This document shows positions 55,158 to 63,648 of a DNA stretch of 64,000 nucleotides, piece by piece. The notes beneath the pieces are model-generated. The model was not told where the DNA came from and ran no database searches. It was given only the letters and a program-made list of their open reading frames with translations. Source of the DNA: Azospirillum lipoferum (GTDB taxonomy: Bacteria; Pseudomonadota; Alphaproteobacteria; Azospirillales; Azospirillaceae). The stretch covers positions 124,001-188,000 of the forward strand of contig NZ_JALJXJ010000009.1 of the NCBI RefSeq assembly GCF_024170005.1, read 5' to 3'. Position 1 is the stretch's first letter. Every line of letters begins with the position of its first letter. Both the position numbers and the translations under genes were made by a program.

Positions 55158-56846
55158 ATGTTCAACCTTGCAAACCTGTCGATTGCCAAGAAAATCTCTG
55201 GCGCATTTGCATCCATGGTTGCAATCGCCTTGGCCGTCGCTTTCTCCAGCCATTCGAAGCTTTCGTTCATCGAGACGTCGAGTAGCTGGACGACCCACAC
55301 CTACGAGGTGCTCGAAGAGGTCTCCAGGATTCTGGGATCCGCGGTGAACCAGGAGACCGGCGTCCGCGGTTATCTGATCTCCGGCGACGACAAGTTCCTC
55401 GATCCGTACCGGGAGGGCCGGCGCCGCTACGCCGAGACCTTTGCAAAGGCGAAGCAGCTGACGGCGGACAACCCGGCGCAGCAGGCCCGCTTCGCCGAGG
55501 TCGATCGCTTCTATCAGACGTGGTTGACCACGGTCGCCGAGAAGGAGATCGAATTGATGGCGAAGCCTGAAACCCGCGAGCAGGCCCGCGCTCTGGCGGC
55601 CTCCGGTGTGGGAAAGGTGTCGATGGACGGTCTGCGCAGCAAACTCGCGGAGATCGACAAGGCGGAACGCGATCTCCTCGACAAGCGCGCAGCCGATCAG
55701 GCACAAGCCTTCTCCACCTCCTATATCGTCAATTTTGCCGGCAGCGGGGCCATGATCATCCTCGCGATCACGGCCGGCATCCTGCTGTCGCGCGGCATCG
55801 CCACGCCGATCCGCGGCATGACCGCCGTCATGGGACGGCTGGCCGCCGGCGACAACGGCGTGCAGATCGAGGGCCAGGAGCGCCGCGACGAGATCGGCGC
55901 CATGGCGCAGGCCGTCGAGGTGTTCAAGCGGAACGCCATCGAGAATGCCCGTCTGGAGGCCGAGCAGGAGCAATTGAAGGCAAAGGCCGAGGCGGACCGC
56001 AAGGCGTCGATGGCGGCGCTGGCCCGGAGTTTCGAAGCCAGCGTCAAGGGTGTGGTGGAAAGCGTCGCCACGGCATCGGGCAACATGCAGTCGGTCGCCA
56101 CGACGATGGTTGGAACGGCGGAGCAGACCAGCCATCAGGCCAGCGCCTCTGCCGCCGCGGCCGAACAGACCTCCGCCAACGTCCAGACCGTTGCCGCCGC
56201 CACCGAGGAGATGTCGGCATCGCTGCTTGAAATCTCCAAGCAGGTCAGCACCTCGTCGCAGATCTCCGCCCAGGCGGTCAAGGATGCGGAACGGACCAAC
56301 GACACCGTCGCCGGTCTGGCGAACGCCGCACAGAAGATCGGCGAGGTGGTGAACCTGATCCAGAGCATCGCCGGCCAGACAAACCTGCTGGCGCTGAACG
56401 CCACCATCGAAGCGGCGCGGGCGGGCGACGCCGGCAAGGGCTTCGCCGTGGTCGCTTCGGAGGTGAAGAATCTCGCCACCCAGACCGCCCGTGCGACCGA
56501 CGAGATCGCGACGCAGATCGCGACGATGCAGGCGGTGACCACCGAAGCCGTCGACGCGATCAAGGGGATCGGTGCGACGATCACTCGGATGAGCGGGATC
56601 GCCACCGCGATCGCCTCGGCGGTCGAGGAGCAGAACGCGGCGACCGGGGAAATCTCGCGCAACGTGACCCAGGCGGCTTCCGGCACCATGGAGGTCTCCA
56701 CCAACGTCATCGAGGTGCAGAAGGCCGCCAGCCTCAGCGGCAGCATGGCGGGTCAGGTGCTGGACGCCGCCGGAGAGCTGTCGCGCGAAGCCAGGACGCT
56801 CAGCTCCGCGGTCGACGAGTTCCTCCGGGGTGTCCGCGCGGCCTGA
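55158..56846 (+). CDS. Methyl-accepting chemotaxis protein with CHASE3-like sensor
   Basis: 562 residues. The first membrane segment is near 12-30 (ISGAFASMVAIALAVAF). The periplasmic region has CHASE3-like features (ILGSAVNQETGVRGYLISGDDKFL, RRYAETFAKAKQLTADNPAQQ). The second segment is near 195-217 (IVNFAGSGAMIILAITAGIL), then HAMP and the signalling domain with LLALNATIEAARAGDAGKGFAVVASEVKNLA. No CheR pentapeptide. GAGGATGAG precedes the ATG at 55158. Confidence 0.94.
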   Translation: MFNLANLSIAKKISGAFASMVAIALAVAFSSHSKLSFIETSSSWTTHTYEVLEEVSRILGSAVNQETGVRGYLISGDDKFLDPYREGRRRYAETFAKAKQLTADNPAQQARFAEVDRFYQTWLTTVAEKEIELMAKPETREQARALAASGVGKVSMDGLRSKLAEIDKAERDLLDKRAADQAQAFSTSYIVNFAGSGAMIILAITAGILLSRGIATPIRGMTAVMGRLAAGDNGVQIEGQERRDEIGAMAQAVEVFKRNAIENARLEAEQEQLKAKAEADRKASMAALARSFEASVKGVVESVATASGNMQSVATTMVGTAEQTSHQASASAAAAEQTSANVQTVAAATEEMSASLLEISKQVSTSSQISAQAVKDAERTNDTVAGLANAAQKIGEVVNLIQSIAGQTNLLALNATIEAARAGDAGKGFAVVASEVKNLATQTARATDEIATQIATMQAVTTEAVDAIKGIGATITRMSGIATAIASAVEEQNAATGEISRNVTQAASGTMEVSTNVIEVQKAASLSGSMAGQVLDAAGELSREARTLSSAVDEFLRGVRAA

Positions 56847-56926
56847 TGCCGCGTCCCTTCACGAAAGCGCCGCCCCGGCATCGTACAGGATCGGAGATTG
56901 CGCAAAGGCATGGCGCGATCTCCGCT

Positions 56927-57394
56927 CTACCCGATGACGGGCAGCCTGTTCGTCGCCTTCATCTCGCGCAGGGACAGGTTCGAACGGATGCTCGCGACGC
57001 CCGGCAGTTTTCGCAGAACCTTGTCGACGAACCCGCTGTAATCGTCGAGATCGCGCGCGACGACCATCAGCAGGAAATCCGCCTCGCCGGTCGTGTTGTG
57101 GCAACTCAGCACATAGGGGCAGTCCTGGATGATCCGCTCGAACGCCGCGGTCACGTCCTCGCCATGCTGCGTGCAGACGATCTGCACGAAGGCCATCACG
57201 CCGAAGCCCAGCTTCCGCCGGTCGAGAACCGCCTGATATCCCTTGATGACGCCGCAGTCCTCCAGCCGTTTCTGGCGGCGCCAGCAGGAGGCTTCGCTGA
57301 GCGACAACTGCTCGGCGAGCTTGGCGTTGGACAGGCGGCCATCCTGCTGAAGCTGGTCCACGATCGCGGCATCGATTTTATCAAGCGTATCCAT
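56927..57394 (-). CDS. Lrp/AsnC-family regulator
   Basis: 155 residues from ATG 57394 (MDTLDKIDAAIVDQLQQDGRL); an in-frame ATG at 57424 would add ten residues. An N-terminal HTH (NAKLAEQLSLSEASCWRRQKRLEDCGVIKGY) is followed by an RAM ligand-binding domain (GFGVMAFVQIVCTQ, NTTGEADFLLMVVARDLDDY). It probably senses an amino acid and controls itself and the divergent alcohol dehydrogenase. The large palindrome at 57398-57441 overlaps the region between the two candidate starts. Confidence 0.92.
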   Translation of the reverse strand: MDTLDKIDAAIVDQLQQDGRLSNAKLAEQLSLSEASCWRRQKRLEDCGVIKGYQAVLDRRKLGFGVMAFVQIVCTQHGEDVTAAFERIIQDCPYVLSCHNTTGEADFLLMVVARDLDDYSGFVDKVLRKLPGVASIRSNLSLREMKATNRLPVIG

Positions 57395-57397
57395 TTC

Positions 57398-57441
57398 GAA
57401 GCAGTCTTTCAGAAAATCTCCCATTTCTGAAAGACTGCTTC
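57398..57441. promoter_or_regulatory. Long perfect palindrome at the lrp start (candidate operator)
   Basis: GAAGCAGTCTTTCAGAAA (57398-57415), spacer ATCTCCCA (57416-57423), TTTCTGAAAGACTGCTTC (57424-57441): an 18-bp perfect inverted repeat. It lies 3 bp upstream of ATG 57394 and between the divergent lrp and alcohol dehydrogenase genes. It is likely the regulator's binding site. In RNA it could form a long hairpin whose loop carries GGGAGA. Confidence 0.75.
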
Positions 57442-57528
57442 ACATTTCCGGAACGATCAATCGCGGATTGAAAGGCAATTTCAGGCGGTCGGCCGTACAA
57501 TGCCGGGACGTCCCAGGAGGAGAGCCCG

Positions 57529-58569
57529 ATGAAAGCGGTGGTCTACGAGGCATTTTCCGCGCCGCCCCAGATCATGACCGTGCCCGATCCGACGCCGGAG
57601 CCGCATGGCGTCGTCGTCAAGGTGATGGCGACCGGGGTTTGCCGCAGCGACTGGCATGGCTGGGTCGGCCATGACACCGACATCCGGCTTCCGCATGTTC
57701 CCGGCCACGAGCTGGCCGGCATCGTCGAGGCGGTCGGCAGGGACGTGACGCACTGGAAGGTCGGCGACCGGGTGACCGTCCCGTTCGTCGGCGGCTGCGG
57801 CGCCTGTCCCGAATGCCATTCCGGCAATCATCAGGTCTGCGACCGGCAGTTCCAGCCCGGTTTCACCCATTGGGGGTCCTTCGCCCAATATGTCGGCCTC
57901 CATCAGGCGGACATCAATCTGGTGCGGCTGCCGGAGACGATGGACTTCACCACCGCCGCCAGCCTCGGCTGCCGCTTCGTGACCTCGTTCCGCGCCGTCG
58001 TCGACCAGGGCAAGACCTCGGCCGGCCAGTGGGTGGCGGTCCATGGCTGCGGCGGCGTCGGGCTGTCGGCGATCATGATCGCCAACGCGGTCGGCGCCAA
58101 CGTCGTCGCCATCGACATCTCGGAGGACAAGCTCGCCCTGGCCCGCGCGCTCGGCGCGGTCGCCACGGTGAACGCGTCCGAGGTCGGGGAGGTCGCCGAA
58201 GCGGTCATCGAGATCACGCGCGGCGGCGCCCATGTCTCACTCGACGCGCTGGGCCACCCCGCCACCTGCTTCAATTCGATCAGCAACCTGCGCAAGCGCG
58301 GCAAGCATGTGCAGGTCGGCCTGATGCTGGCCGAGAACAGCACGCCGGCCATTCCGATGAGCCGGGTCATCGCCAATGAGCTGGAGATCCTCGGCAGCCA
58401 CGGCATGCAGGCCCATCGTTACGGCGCGATGATGGAGATGATCCGGTCCGGGAAGCTGGCGCCCGAGAAGCTGATCGGCAAGACGATCACGCTGGAGCAG
58501 TCGATCGACGCACTGACGACCATGGACAGGTTCGAGGGCGCCGGGGTGACCGTGGTGACCGAGTTCTGA
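57529..58569 (+). CDS. Zinc-dependent alcohol dehydrogenase
   Basis: A 346-residue MDR-superfamily enzyme. Catalytic zinc ligands fall in CRSDWHGW and VPGHELAG. The structural zinc Cys cluster is GGCGACPECHSGNHQVC and the NAD(P) Rossmann motif is VHGCGGVGLSAIMIA. It oxidises an alcohol to aldehyde or ketone; the substrate is unknown. GGAGGAG precedes the ATG. Divergent from the Lrp gene, which probably regulates it. Confidence 0.93.
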   Translation: MKAVVYEAFSAPPQIMTVPDPTPEPHGVVVKVMATGVCRSDWHGWVGHDTDIRLPHVPGHELAGIVEAVGRDVTHWKVGDRVTVPFVGGCGACPECHSGNHQVCDRQFQPGFTHWGSFAQYVGLHQADINLVRLPETMDFTTAASLGCRFVTSFRAVVDQGKTSAGQWVAVHGCGGVGLSAIMIANAVGANVVAIDISEDKLALARALGAVATVNASEVGEVAEAVIEITRGGAHVSLDALGHPATCFNSISNLRKRGKHVQVGLMLAENSTPAIPMSRVIANELEILGSHGMQAHRYGAMMEMIRSGKLAPEKLIGKTITLEQSIDALTTMDRFEGAGVTVVTEF

Positions 58570-58574
58570 CGATG

Positions 58575-58602
58575 GTGCCGGAAAGTCAGCGCTTTCCGGC
58601 AC
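58575..58602. terminator. Bidirectional hairpin between convergent genes
   Basis: GTGCCGGAAAG (58575-58585), loop TCAGCG, CTTTCCGGCAC (58592-58602): a perfect 11-bp stem between the alcohol dehydrogenase and the convergent CoA-transferase. No U-tract on either strand. Confidence 0.7.
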
Positions 58603-58615
58603 GTCGATCCGACGC

Positions 58616-59818
58616 TCAGATTACGCCCTTCTCACGCAGGGCGGCGATGTCGGCCTCGCCCAGCCCCAAAGAGTCCGCCAGCACCGTGTCGGTGTGCTGG
58701 CCCAGCGTCGGCGGGGCGGTGTCGTGGACCAGCGGGGTGCCGCTGTAGCGGATCGGGCTCGCCACCGTCGGCACGCTGCCCTGGGTCGGGTGCGGCAGAT
58801 CCTGGTGGATGTTGCGGGCCTTCACCTGCGGATCCTCGAAGACCGCCGCCAGATCGTTGATCGGGCCGCAGGGCACGCCGACCTCTTCCAAGGCACTCAG
58901 CCAGTCCTGGCTGTCGCGGGTGCGGATCAGCTCCTCCAGCAGGGCGACCAGCTCCTTGCGGTTGGCGACGCGGGCCGGATTGGTGGCGTAGCGTTCGTCC
59001 TTCGCCAGATCGGGGCGGCCGGCGACCGTGCAGAACTTGGCGAACTGGCCGTCATTGCCGACCGCCAGGATGATGTGGCCGTCGCGGGTGGCGAAGGCCT
59101 GATAGGGCACGATGTTGGGATGGGCGTTGCCGAGCCGCTGCGGCGCCTTGCCGCCGACCAGACAATTCATCGCCTGATTGGCCAGCACCGCCACCTGCAC
59201 GTCGAGCAATGCCAGATCGACCTGCTGCCCCTCGCCGGTGCGGTCGCGGTGGGCCAGCGCCCCCATGATGCCGATGGTGGCGTAGAGGCCGGTGAAGATG
59301 TCGGTCACCGCGACGCCGACCTTGACCGGACCACCGCCCGGCTCGCCATCAGGCTGGCCGGTGATGCTCATCAGCCCGCCCATGCCCTGGATCATGAAGT
59401 CGTAGCCGGCGCGGTTGCGGTATGGCCCGGTCTGGCCGAAGCCGGTGATCGAGCAGTAGACCAGCCGTGGGTTGACCGCCTTCAGGCTGTCATAGTCGAG
59501 GCCGTATTTGACCAGCCCGCCGACCTTGAAATTCTCGATGACCACGTCGGCCTGGGCGGCGAGCCTACGGACAAGCTCCTGACCCTCCGGCCGTTCGAAG
59601 TCGATGGTGATCGACCGCTTGCCGCGGTTTGTGGAGAGGAAATAGGCGGACTGATCGCCGGCCCAGGGCGGCCCCCAGGCGCGGGTGTCGTCGCCGGCAC
59701 CCGGCCGTTCCACCTTGATCACGTCGGCGCCGAGATCGGCCAGCGTCTGCGCCGACCACGGCCCGGCCAGCACGCGCGACAGCTCCAGCACCCGGATGTG
59801 CGACAAGGGTCCGGCCAA
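58616..59818 (-). CDS. Class III (CaiB/BaiF) CoA-transferase
   Basis: 400 residues, cytoplasmic. CoA-binding and catalytic features are VLELSRVLAGPWSAQTLADLGADVIKVE, the Asp in NRAGYDFMIQGMGG and PIRYSGTP. It transfers CoA between carboxylic acids; the substrate pair is unknown. TTG at 59818 is preferred because AGGAGGA lies 5 nt upstream and MAGPLSHIRVLE matches the family start; an ATG further upstream (59905) has no ribosome site and lies in the repeat element. Confidence 0.9.
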   Translation of the reverse strand: MAGPLSHIRVLELSRVLAGPWSAQTLADLGADVIKVERPGAGDDTRAWGPPWAGDQSAYFLSTNRGKRSITIDFERPEGQELVRRLAAQADVVIENFKVGGLVKYGLDYDSLKAVNPRLVYCSITGFGQTGPYRNRAGYDFMIQGMGGLMSITGQPDGEPGGGPVKVGVAVTDIFTGLYATIGIMGALAHRDRTGEGQQVDLALLDVQVAVLANQAMNCLVGGKAPQRLGNAHPNIVPYQAFATRDGHIILAVGNDGQFAKFCTVAGRPDLAKDERYATNPARVANRKELVALLEELIRTRDSQDWLSALEEVGVPCGPINDLAAVFEDPQVKARNIHQDLPHPTQGSVPTVASPIRYSGTPLVHDTAPPTLGQHTDTVLADSLGLGEADIAALREKGVI

Positions 59819-59862
59819 GGTCTTCCTCCTGTTGGTGTTATTGCCCTCTCCCGCCCTCAAGT

Positions 59863-60022
59863 CCCCTCTCCTCCTGGGGAGAGGGTCAGGGTGAGGGGGA
59901 TGCATTGCGGAGCGCCAGCGGCAAAGCCGGCGCTCCGCGCTGCTTGATAATCCTCGCCATGCGTCCCCCTCACCCTTCCCAAGCTTCGCTTGGGCCCCTT
60001 CCCTCTCCCTGGGGGAGAGAGG
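59863..60022. repeat. Composite REP-like palindromic element
   Basis: The CCCCTCTCC/GGGGAGAGG palindrome (59863-59886) and GAGGGTCAGGGTGAGGGGGA (59881-59900) are mirrored by GTCCCCCTCACCC (from 59963) and a second CCCTCTCCCTGGGGGAGAG palindrome (near 60001-60019). Between them is the hairpin GGAGCGCC (59909-59916)/GGCGCTCC (59929-59936). The layout resembles an inverted pair of REP sequences (BIME-like). It lies between the CoA-transferase start and gabT. Confidence 0.7.
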
Positions 60023-60048
60023 GGGGTACAGGCGGGAAAACGAGCCTG

Positions 60049-61338
60049 TTACGCCGACACCAGTTCTTCCAGGGAACGCTCGATGATGTCCAGGCCTTCA
60101 TCGACCAGGGCGTCCGAGGCGGTCAGCGGGACCAGGATGCGGATGACATTGGCGTAGGTACCGCAGGACAGCAGGATCAGGCCCTTTTCCGCTGCCTTGG
60201 CGACCAGCGCCTTGGTCAGGTCGGCGGCCGGCTCCTTGGTCTCGCGGTCGGTCACCAGCTCCATGGCGACCATGGCGCCCAGGTTGCGGACATCGCCGAT
60301 CACCGACAGGCTGTTGCGCTGGGCCATGGTGCGGAAGCGGCCGGCGATGCGCTCGCCGAGCTGCTCGCTGCGCTCGACCAGCTTCTCTTCCTCGATGACG
60401 TTGATGACGGCCAGTGCTGCGGTGGTCGCCAGCGGGCTGCCGGCATAGGTGCCGCCGAGGCCGCCGGGGATCGGGGCATCCATCAGCGCCGCCTTGCCGG
60501 TCAGCGCCGACAGCGGGAAGCCGCCGGCCAGGCTCTTCGCCATGGTGACGAGGTCCGGCTCGATCCCGGCATGCTCGAAGGCGAACATCTTGCCGGTGCG
60601 GGCGAAGCCGGTCTGGATCTCGTCGACGATCATGACGATGCCGTGCTTGTCGCAGACCGCGCGCAGCGACTGGAGGAAGGACGGGCTGGCGATGTTGAAG
60701 CCGCCCTCGCCCTGCACCGGCTCGATGATGATCGCGGCGACGCGGGCCGGATCGACGTCGGACTTGAACAGGGTGTCCAGCGCCTTCAGGCTCTCCGCCT
60801 CGCTGATGCCGCGGTAGGTGTTGGGGAACGGCACATGGAAGATCTCGGCCGGGAACGGACCGAAGCCGACCTTGTAGGGCACGACCTTGCCGGTCAGGCC
60901 CATGGTCAGCAGCGTGCGGCCGTGGAAGCCGCCGGAGAAGGCGACCACGCCCGGACGGCCGGTGGCGGCGCGGGCGACCTTGACGGCGTTCTCGACCGCC
61001 TCGGCGCCGGTGGTGAAGAAGGCGGTCTTCTTCGGCGTCGGGCCGGGGACCAGCGCGTTCAGCTTCTCCGCCAGCTCGACGAAGCTGTCATAGGGCGTGA
61101 CCATCGCGCAGGTGTGGGTGAAGCGGTCGAGCTGGGCCTTCACCGCCTCCATCACCTTCGGGTGGCGATGGCCGGTGTTCAGCACGGCGATGCCGCCGGC
61201 GAAGTCGATGAAGCGCTTGCCCTCGACGTCCCACATCTCGGCATTCTCGGCGCGGTCGATGTAGAAGGGCATGCCGGCGGAAATGCCGCGGGAGACGGCG
61301 GCCTCGCGACGGGCGACGAAGGACTGGTTGGTGCTCAT
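60049..61338 (-). CDS. gabT: 4-aminobutyrate aminotransferase
   Basis: A 429-residue class III aminotransferase converting GABA and 2-oxoglutarate to succinate semialdehyde and glutamate. Visible are TTGAEAVENAVKVARAATGR, the Asp of IVMIVDEIQTGFARTG and the PLP-lysine in MAKSLAGGFPLSALTG. It lies 23 bp downstream of gabD, forming an operon. AGGAAAACA precedes the ATG. It links the polyamine pathway to central metabolism. Confidence 0.93.
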   Translation of the reverse strand: MSTNQSFVARREAAVSRGISAGMPFYIDRAENAEMWDVEGKRFIDFAGGIAVLNTGHRHPKVMEAVKAQLDRFTHTCAMVTPYDSFVELAEKLNALVPGPTPKKTAFFTTGAEAVENAVKVARAATGRPGVVAFSGGFHGRTLLTMGLTGKVVPYKVGFGPFPAEIFHVPFPNTYRGISEAESLKALDTLFKSDVDPARVAAIIIEPVQGEGGFNIASPSFLQSLRAVCDKHGIVMIVDEIQTGFARTGKMFAFEHAGIEPDLVTMAKSLAGGFPLSALTGKAALMDAPIPGGLGGTYAGSPLATTAALAVINVIEEEKLVERSEQLGERIAGRFRTMAQRNSLSVIGDVRNLGAMVAMELVTDRETKEPAADLTKALVAKAAEKGLILLSCGTYANVIRILVPLTASDALVDEGLDIIERSLEELVSA

Positions 61339-61361
61339 GGTCTGTTTTCCTTTGACGACAG

Positions 61362-62822
61362 TCAGGCGCCGAGGCCGACGCAGAGATATTTGACTTCCAT
61401 GAAATCATCGAGGCCGTACTTGGAGCCTTCGCGGCCGATGCCGGACTCCTTGACGCCGCCGAAGGGGGCCACCTCGGTCGAGATGATGCCCTCGTTGATG
61501 CCGACGATGCCGTATTCCAGCTTTTCCGCCACGCGCCAGACGCGGCCGATGTCGCGGCTGTAGAAATAGGCGGCAAGCCCGAACTCGGTGTCGTTCGCCA
61601 TGCGGATGGCGTCCTCTTCCGTCTCGAACTTGAACAGCGGGGCGACCGGGCCGAAGATCTCCTCGCGGGCGACGCGCATCTCGGTGGTGATGCCGGTCAG
61701 GATGGTCGGCTCGAAGAAGGTGCCGCCCAGCGCGTGGCGCTTGCCGCCGAGCGCGACGGTGGCGCCCTTCTCCAGCGCATCGCCCATCAGCTCTTCGACC
61801 TTGGCGATGGCGTCGGCGTTGATCAGCGGACCCTGGGTGACGCCCGGCTCGGTGCCGTCGCCGACCTTCAGCGCCTTGACCGCCTCGGCCAGCTTGGCGG
61901 CGAAGGCGTCATAGACGCCGGCCTGGACCAGCAGGCGGTTGGCGCAGACGCAGGTCTGGCCGGCGTTGCGGTACTTCGACGCCATGGCGCCCTTGACCGC
62001 CTCGTCCAGGTCGGCGTCGTCGAAGACGATGAAGGGGGCGTTGCCGCCCAGCTCCAGCGACACCTTCTTGACCGTGCTGGCGGCCTGACGCATCAGCAGC
62101 TTGCCGACCTCGGTCGAGCCGGTGAAGCTGACCTTGCGGACGATCGGGCTGTGGGTCAGCTCGTTGCCGATGGCCGCCGGATCCTGGCCCATGACGATGT
62201 TGAAGACACCGGCGGGGAAACCGGCGCGCTCGGCCAGCTCGGCCAGCGCCAGGGCGGACAGCGGGGTGTCCTCGGCCGGCTTGACCACCACGGTGCAGCC
62301 GGCGGCCAGCGCCGGAGCCACCTTGCGGGTGATCATGGCGTTCGGGAAGTTCCACGGCGTGATCGCCGCGACGACGCCGATGGCCTCCTTCAGCACGACG
62401 ATGCGCTTGTTGGCGGCGAAGGTCGGGATGACATCGCCGTAGGCGCGCTTGCCCTCTTCCGCGAACCACTCGATGAAGGAGGCGCCATAGACCACCTCGC
62501 CGCGCGATTCGGTCAGCGGCTTGCCCTGCTCGGCGGTCATCAGCTGGGCCAGATCCTCCTGCGCCGCGAGGATCAGCTCATACCAGCGGCGCATAATGGC
62601 CGCACGCTCCTTGGCGGTCTTGGCCTTCCAGCCCGGCAGGGCGGCGTTGGCGGCGTCGATCGCCTCGCGCGTCTCGGCAGCGCCCATGTCGGACACGTCT
62701 GCGATGACGGCGCCGGTGGCGGGGTTGGTGACCGGGAAGCTCTTCCCGGAATCGGCCGCGCGCCACGCACCGTTCACGTAGCCCTTGGTTCGGAGAAGGC
62801 CCTGGTCGTTCAGCGACAGCAT
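61362..62822 (-). CDS. gabD: Succinate-semialdehyde dehydrogenase (NADP-type)
   Basis: A 486-residue aldehyde dehydrogenase. The active-site Glu is in SLELGGNAPFIVF and the Cys in GQTCVCANRLLV. NAD(P)-binding ITPWNFPNAMI and KPAEDTPLSALALAELA follow the GabD pattern. It oxidises succinate semialdehyde to succinate. It is the first gene of gabD-gabT. ATG at 62822 has a GGCGGA ribosome site; the operator-like palindrome at 62938-62955 lies 116 bp upstream. Confidence 0.92.
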   Translation of the reverse strand: MLSLNDQGLLRTKGYVNGAWRAADSGKSFPVTNPATGAVIADVSDMGAAETREAIDAANAALPGWKAKTAKERAAIMRRWYELILAAQEDLAQLMTAEQGKPLTESRGEVVYGASFIEWFAEEGKRAYGDVIPTFAANKRIVVLKEAIGVVAAITPWNFPNAMITRKVAPALAAGCTVVVKPAEDTPLSALALAELAERAGFPAGVFNIVMGQDPAAIGNELTHSPIVRKVSFTGSTEVGKLLMRQAASTVKKVSLELGGNAPFIVFDDADLDEAVKGAMASKYRNAGQTCVCANRLLVQAGVYDAFAAKLAEAVKALKVGDGTEPGVTQGPLINADAIAKVEELMGDALEKGATVALGGKRHALGGTFFEPTILTGITTEMRVAREEIFGPVAPLFKFETEEDAIRMANDTEFGLAAYFYSRDIGRVWRVAEKLEYGIVGINEGIISTEVAPFGGVKESGIGREGSKYGLDDFMEVKYLCVGLGA

Positions 62823-62937
62823 GTTCGATCCGCCCTGGATGAAGGAATGTGGAACCGGCCGGCCGCACCCGGCGAAAATGCCCTTGCTGTTCAAGGGTTT
62901 CCTGCGCGGGGGCCTGGACCTTGGAGAGAGCCTACCA

Positions 62938-62974
62938 TGTTTAATAAATTAAACAACCCCTGTTTAACTGTTCA
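62938..62974. promoter_or_regulatory. PuuR-like operator palindrome plus half-sites
   Basis: TGTTTAATAAATTAAACA (62938-62955) has perfect 8-bp arms with a 2-bp centre. A further TGTTTAAC (62961-62968) and TGTTCA (62969-62974) follow in the same orientation. They lie between the divergent gabD and the PuuR-like gene. The AT-richness is striking in this genome. The palindrome is seen; control by PuuR is inferred. Confidence 0.7.
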
Positions 62975-63039
62975 TATTCTGATGACGGGGTTGCGCGAAT
63001 GGGCTATTGCCTTAATGGAAGTGGAGCAGGAGTCCGGTG

Positions 63040-63606
63040 ATGGAATTCGATGTCGGCGCCAGGTTGAAGCAGATCCGCGAACAGCATGGGCTGTCCCAGC
63101 GGGCGCTCGCCCAGCGAGCCGGAGTGACCAACGGCACGATCTCCCTGATCGAGCAGAACCGCAGCAGCCCGTCTGTTTCGTCGCTGCGCAAGGTGCTTCA
63201 GGGCATCCCGATGACCTTGGCCGAATTCTTCTCCTCCGACGATTTGCCGCCGCCCGAGCAGATCTTCTTCAAGGGCGGCGAACTGATCGAGCTGGCTGGC
63301 GAGCTGAAGGGCACGGTCGGCCAGATTTCCTTCCGGCAGGTCGGCGACCTGCGCAGCCGCAACCTGCAAATCCTCCACGAACGCTACGCCCCCGGCGCCG
63401 ACACCGGTCGCACCATGCTCCAGCATGAGGGCGAGGAAGGCGGCATCGTCATCAAGGGCCAGATCGAGCTGACGGTGGGTGACCGCAAGCAGCTGCTCGG
63501 CCCCGGCGACGCCTATTTCTTCGACAGCCGCGTGAGCCACCGCTTCCGCAACATCGGCGAGGTGGAGTGCGAACTGATCAGCGCCTGCACACCGCCCTAT
63601 CTGTGA
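63040..63606 (+). CDS. PuuR-like XRE/cupin transcriptional regulator
   Basis: 188 residues. The N-terminal XRE HTH is about residues 6-60 (GLSQRALAQRAGVTNGTISLIEQNRSSPSVSSL). A C-terminal cupin is about 110-185 (GEEGGIVIKGQIELTVGDRKQLLGPGDAYFF). This architecture and length match E. coli PuuR (repressor of putrescine catabolism). GGAG lies about 8 nt upstream of ATG 63040. It is divergent from gabD and next to a second polyamine-type ABC permease. Confidence 0.9.
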   Translation: MEFDVGARLKQIREQHGLSQRALAQRAGVTNGTISLIEQNRSSPSVSSLRKVLQGIPMTLAEFFSSDDLPPPEQIFFKGGELIELAGELKGTVGQISFRQVGDLRSRNLQILHERYAPGADTGRTMLQHEGEEGGIVIKGQIELTVGDRKQLLGPGDAYFFDSRVSHRFRNIGEVECELISACTPPYL

Positions 63607-63648
63607 GCGGGTTGGGGAGGAGCACAAGCCCCTCCCCCAAACACTCCC

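Noticed and set aside
54984..55300. Leftward 95-codon frame over the second chemoreceptor 5' end
   Set aside because: It lies antisense to the chemoreceptor N-terminus and AT-rich leader, has no good ribosome site, and its sequence mirrors the sense frame. It is best explained as a shadow.
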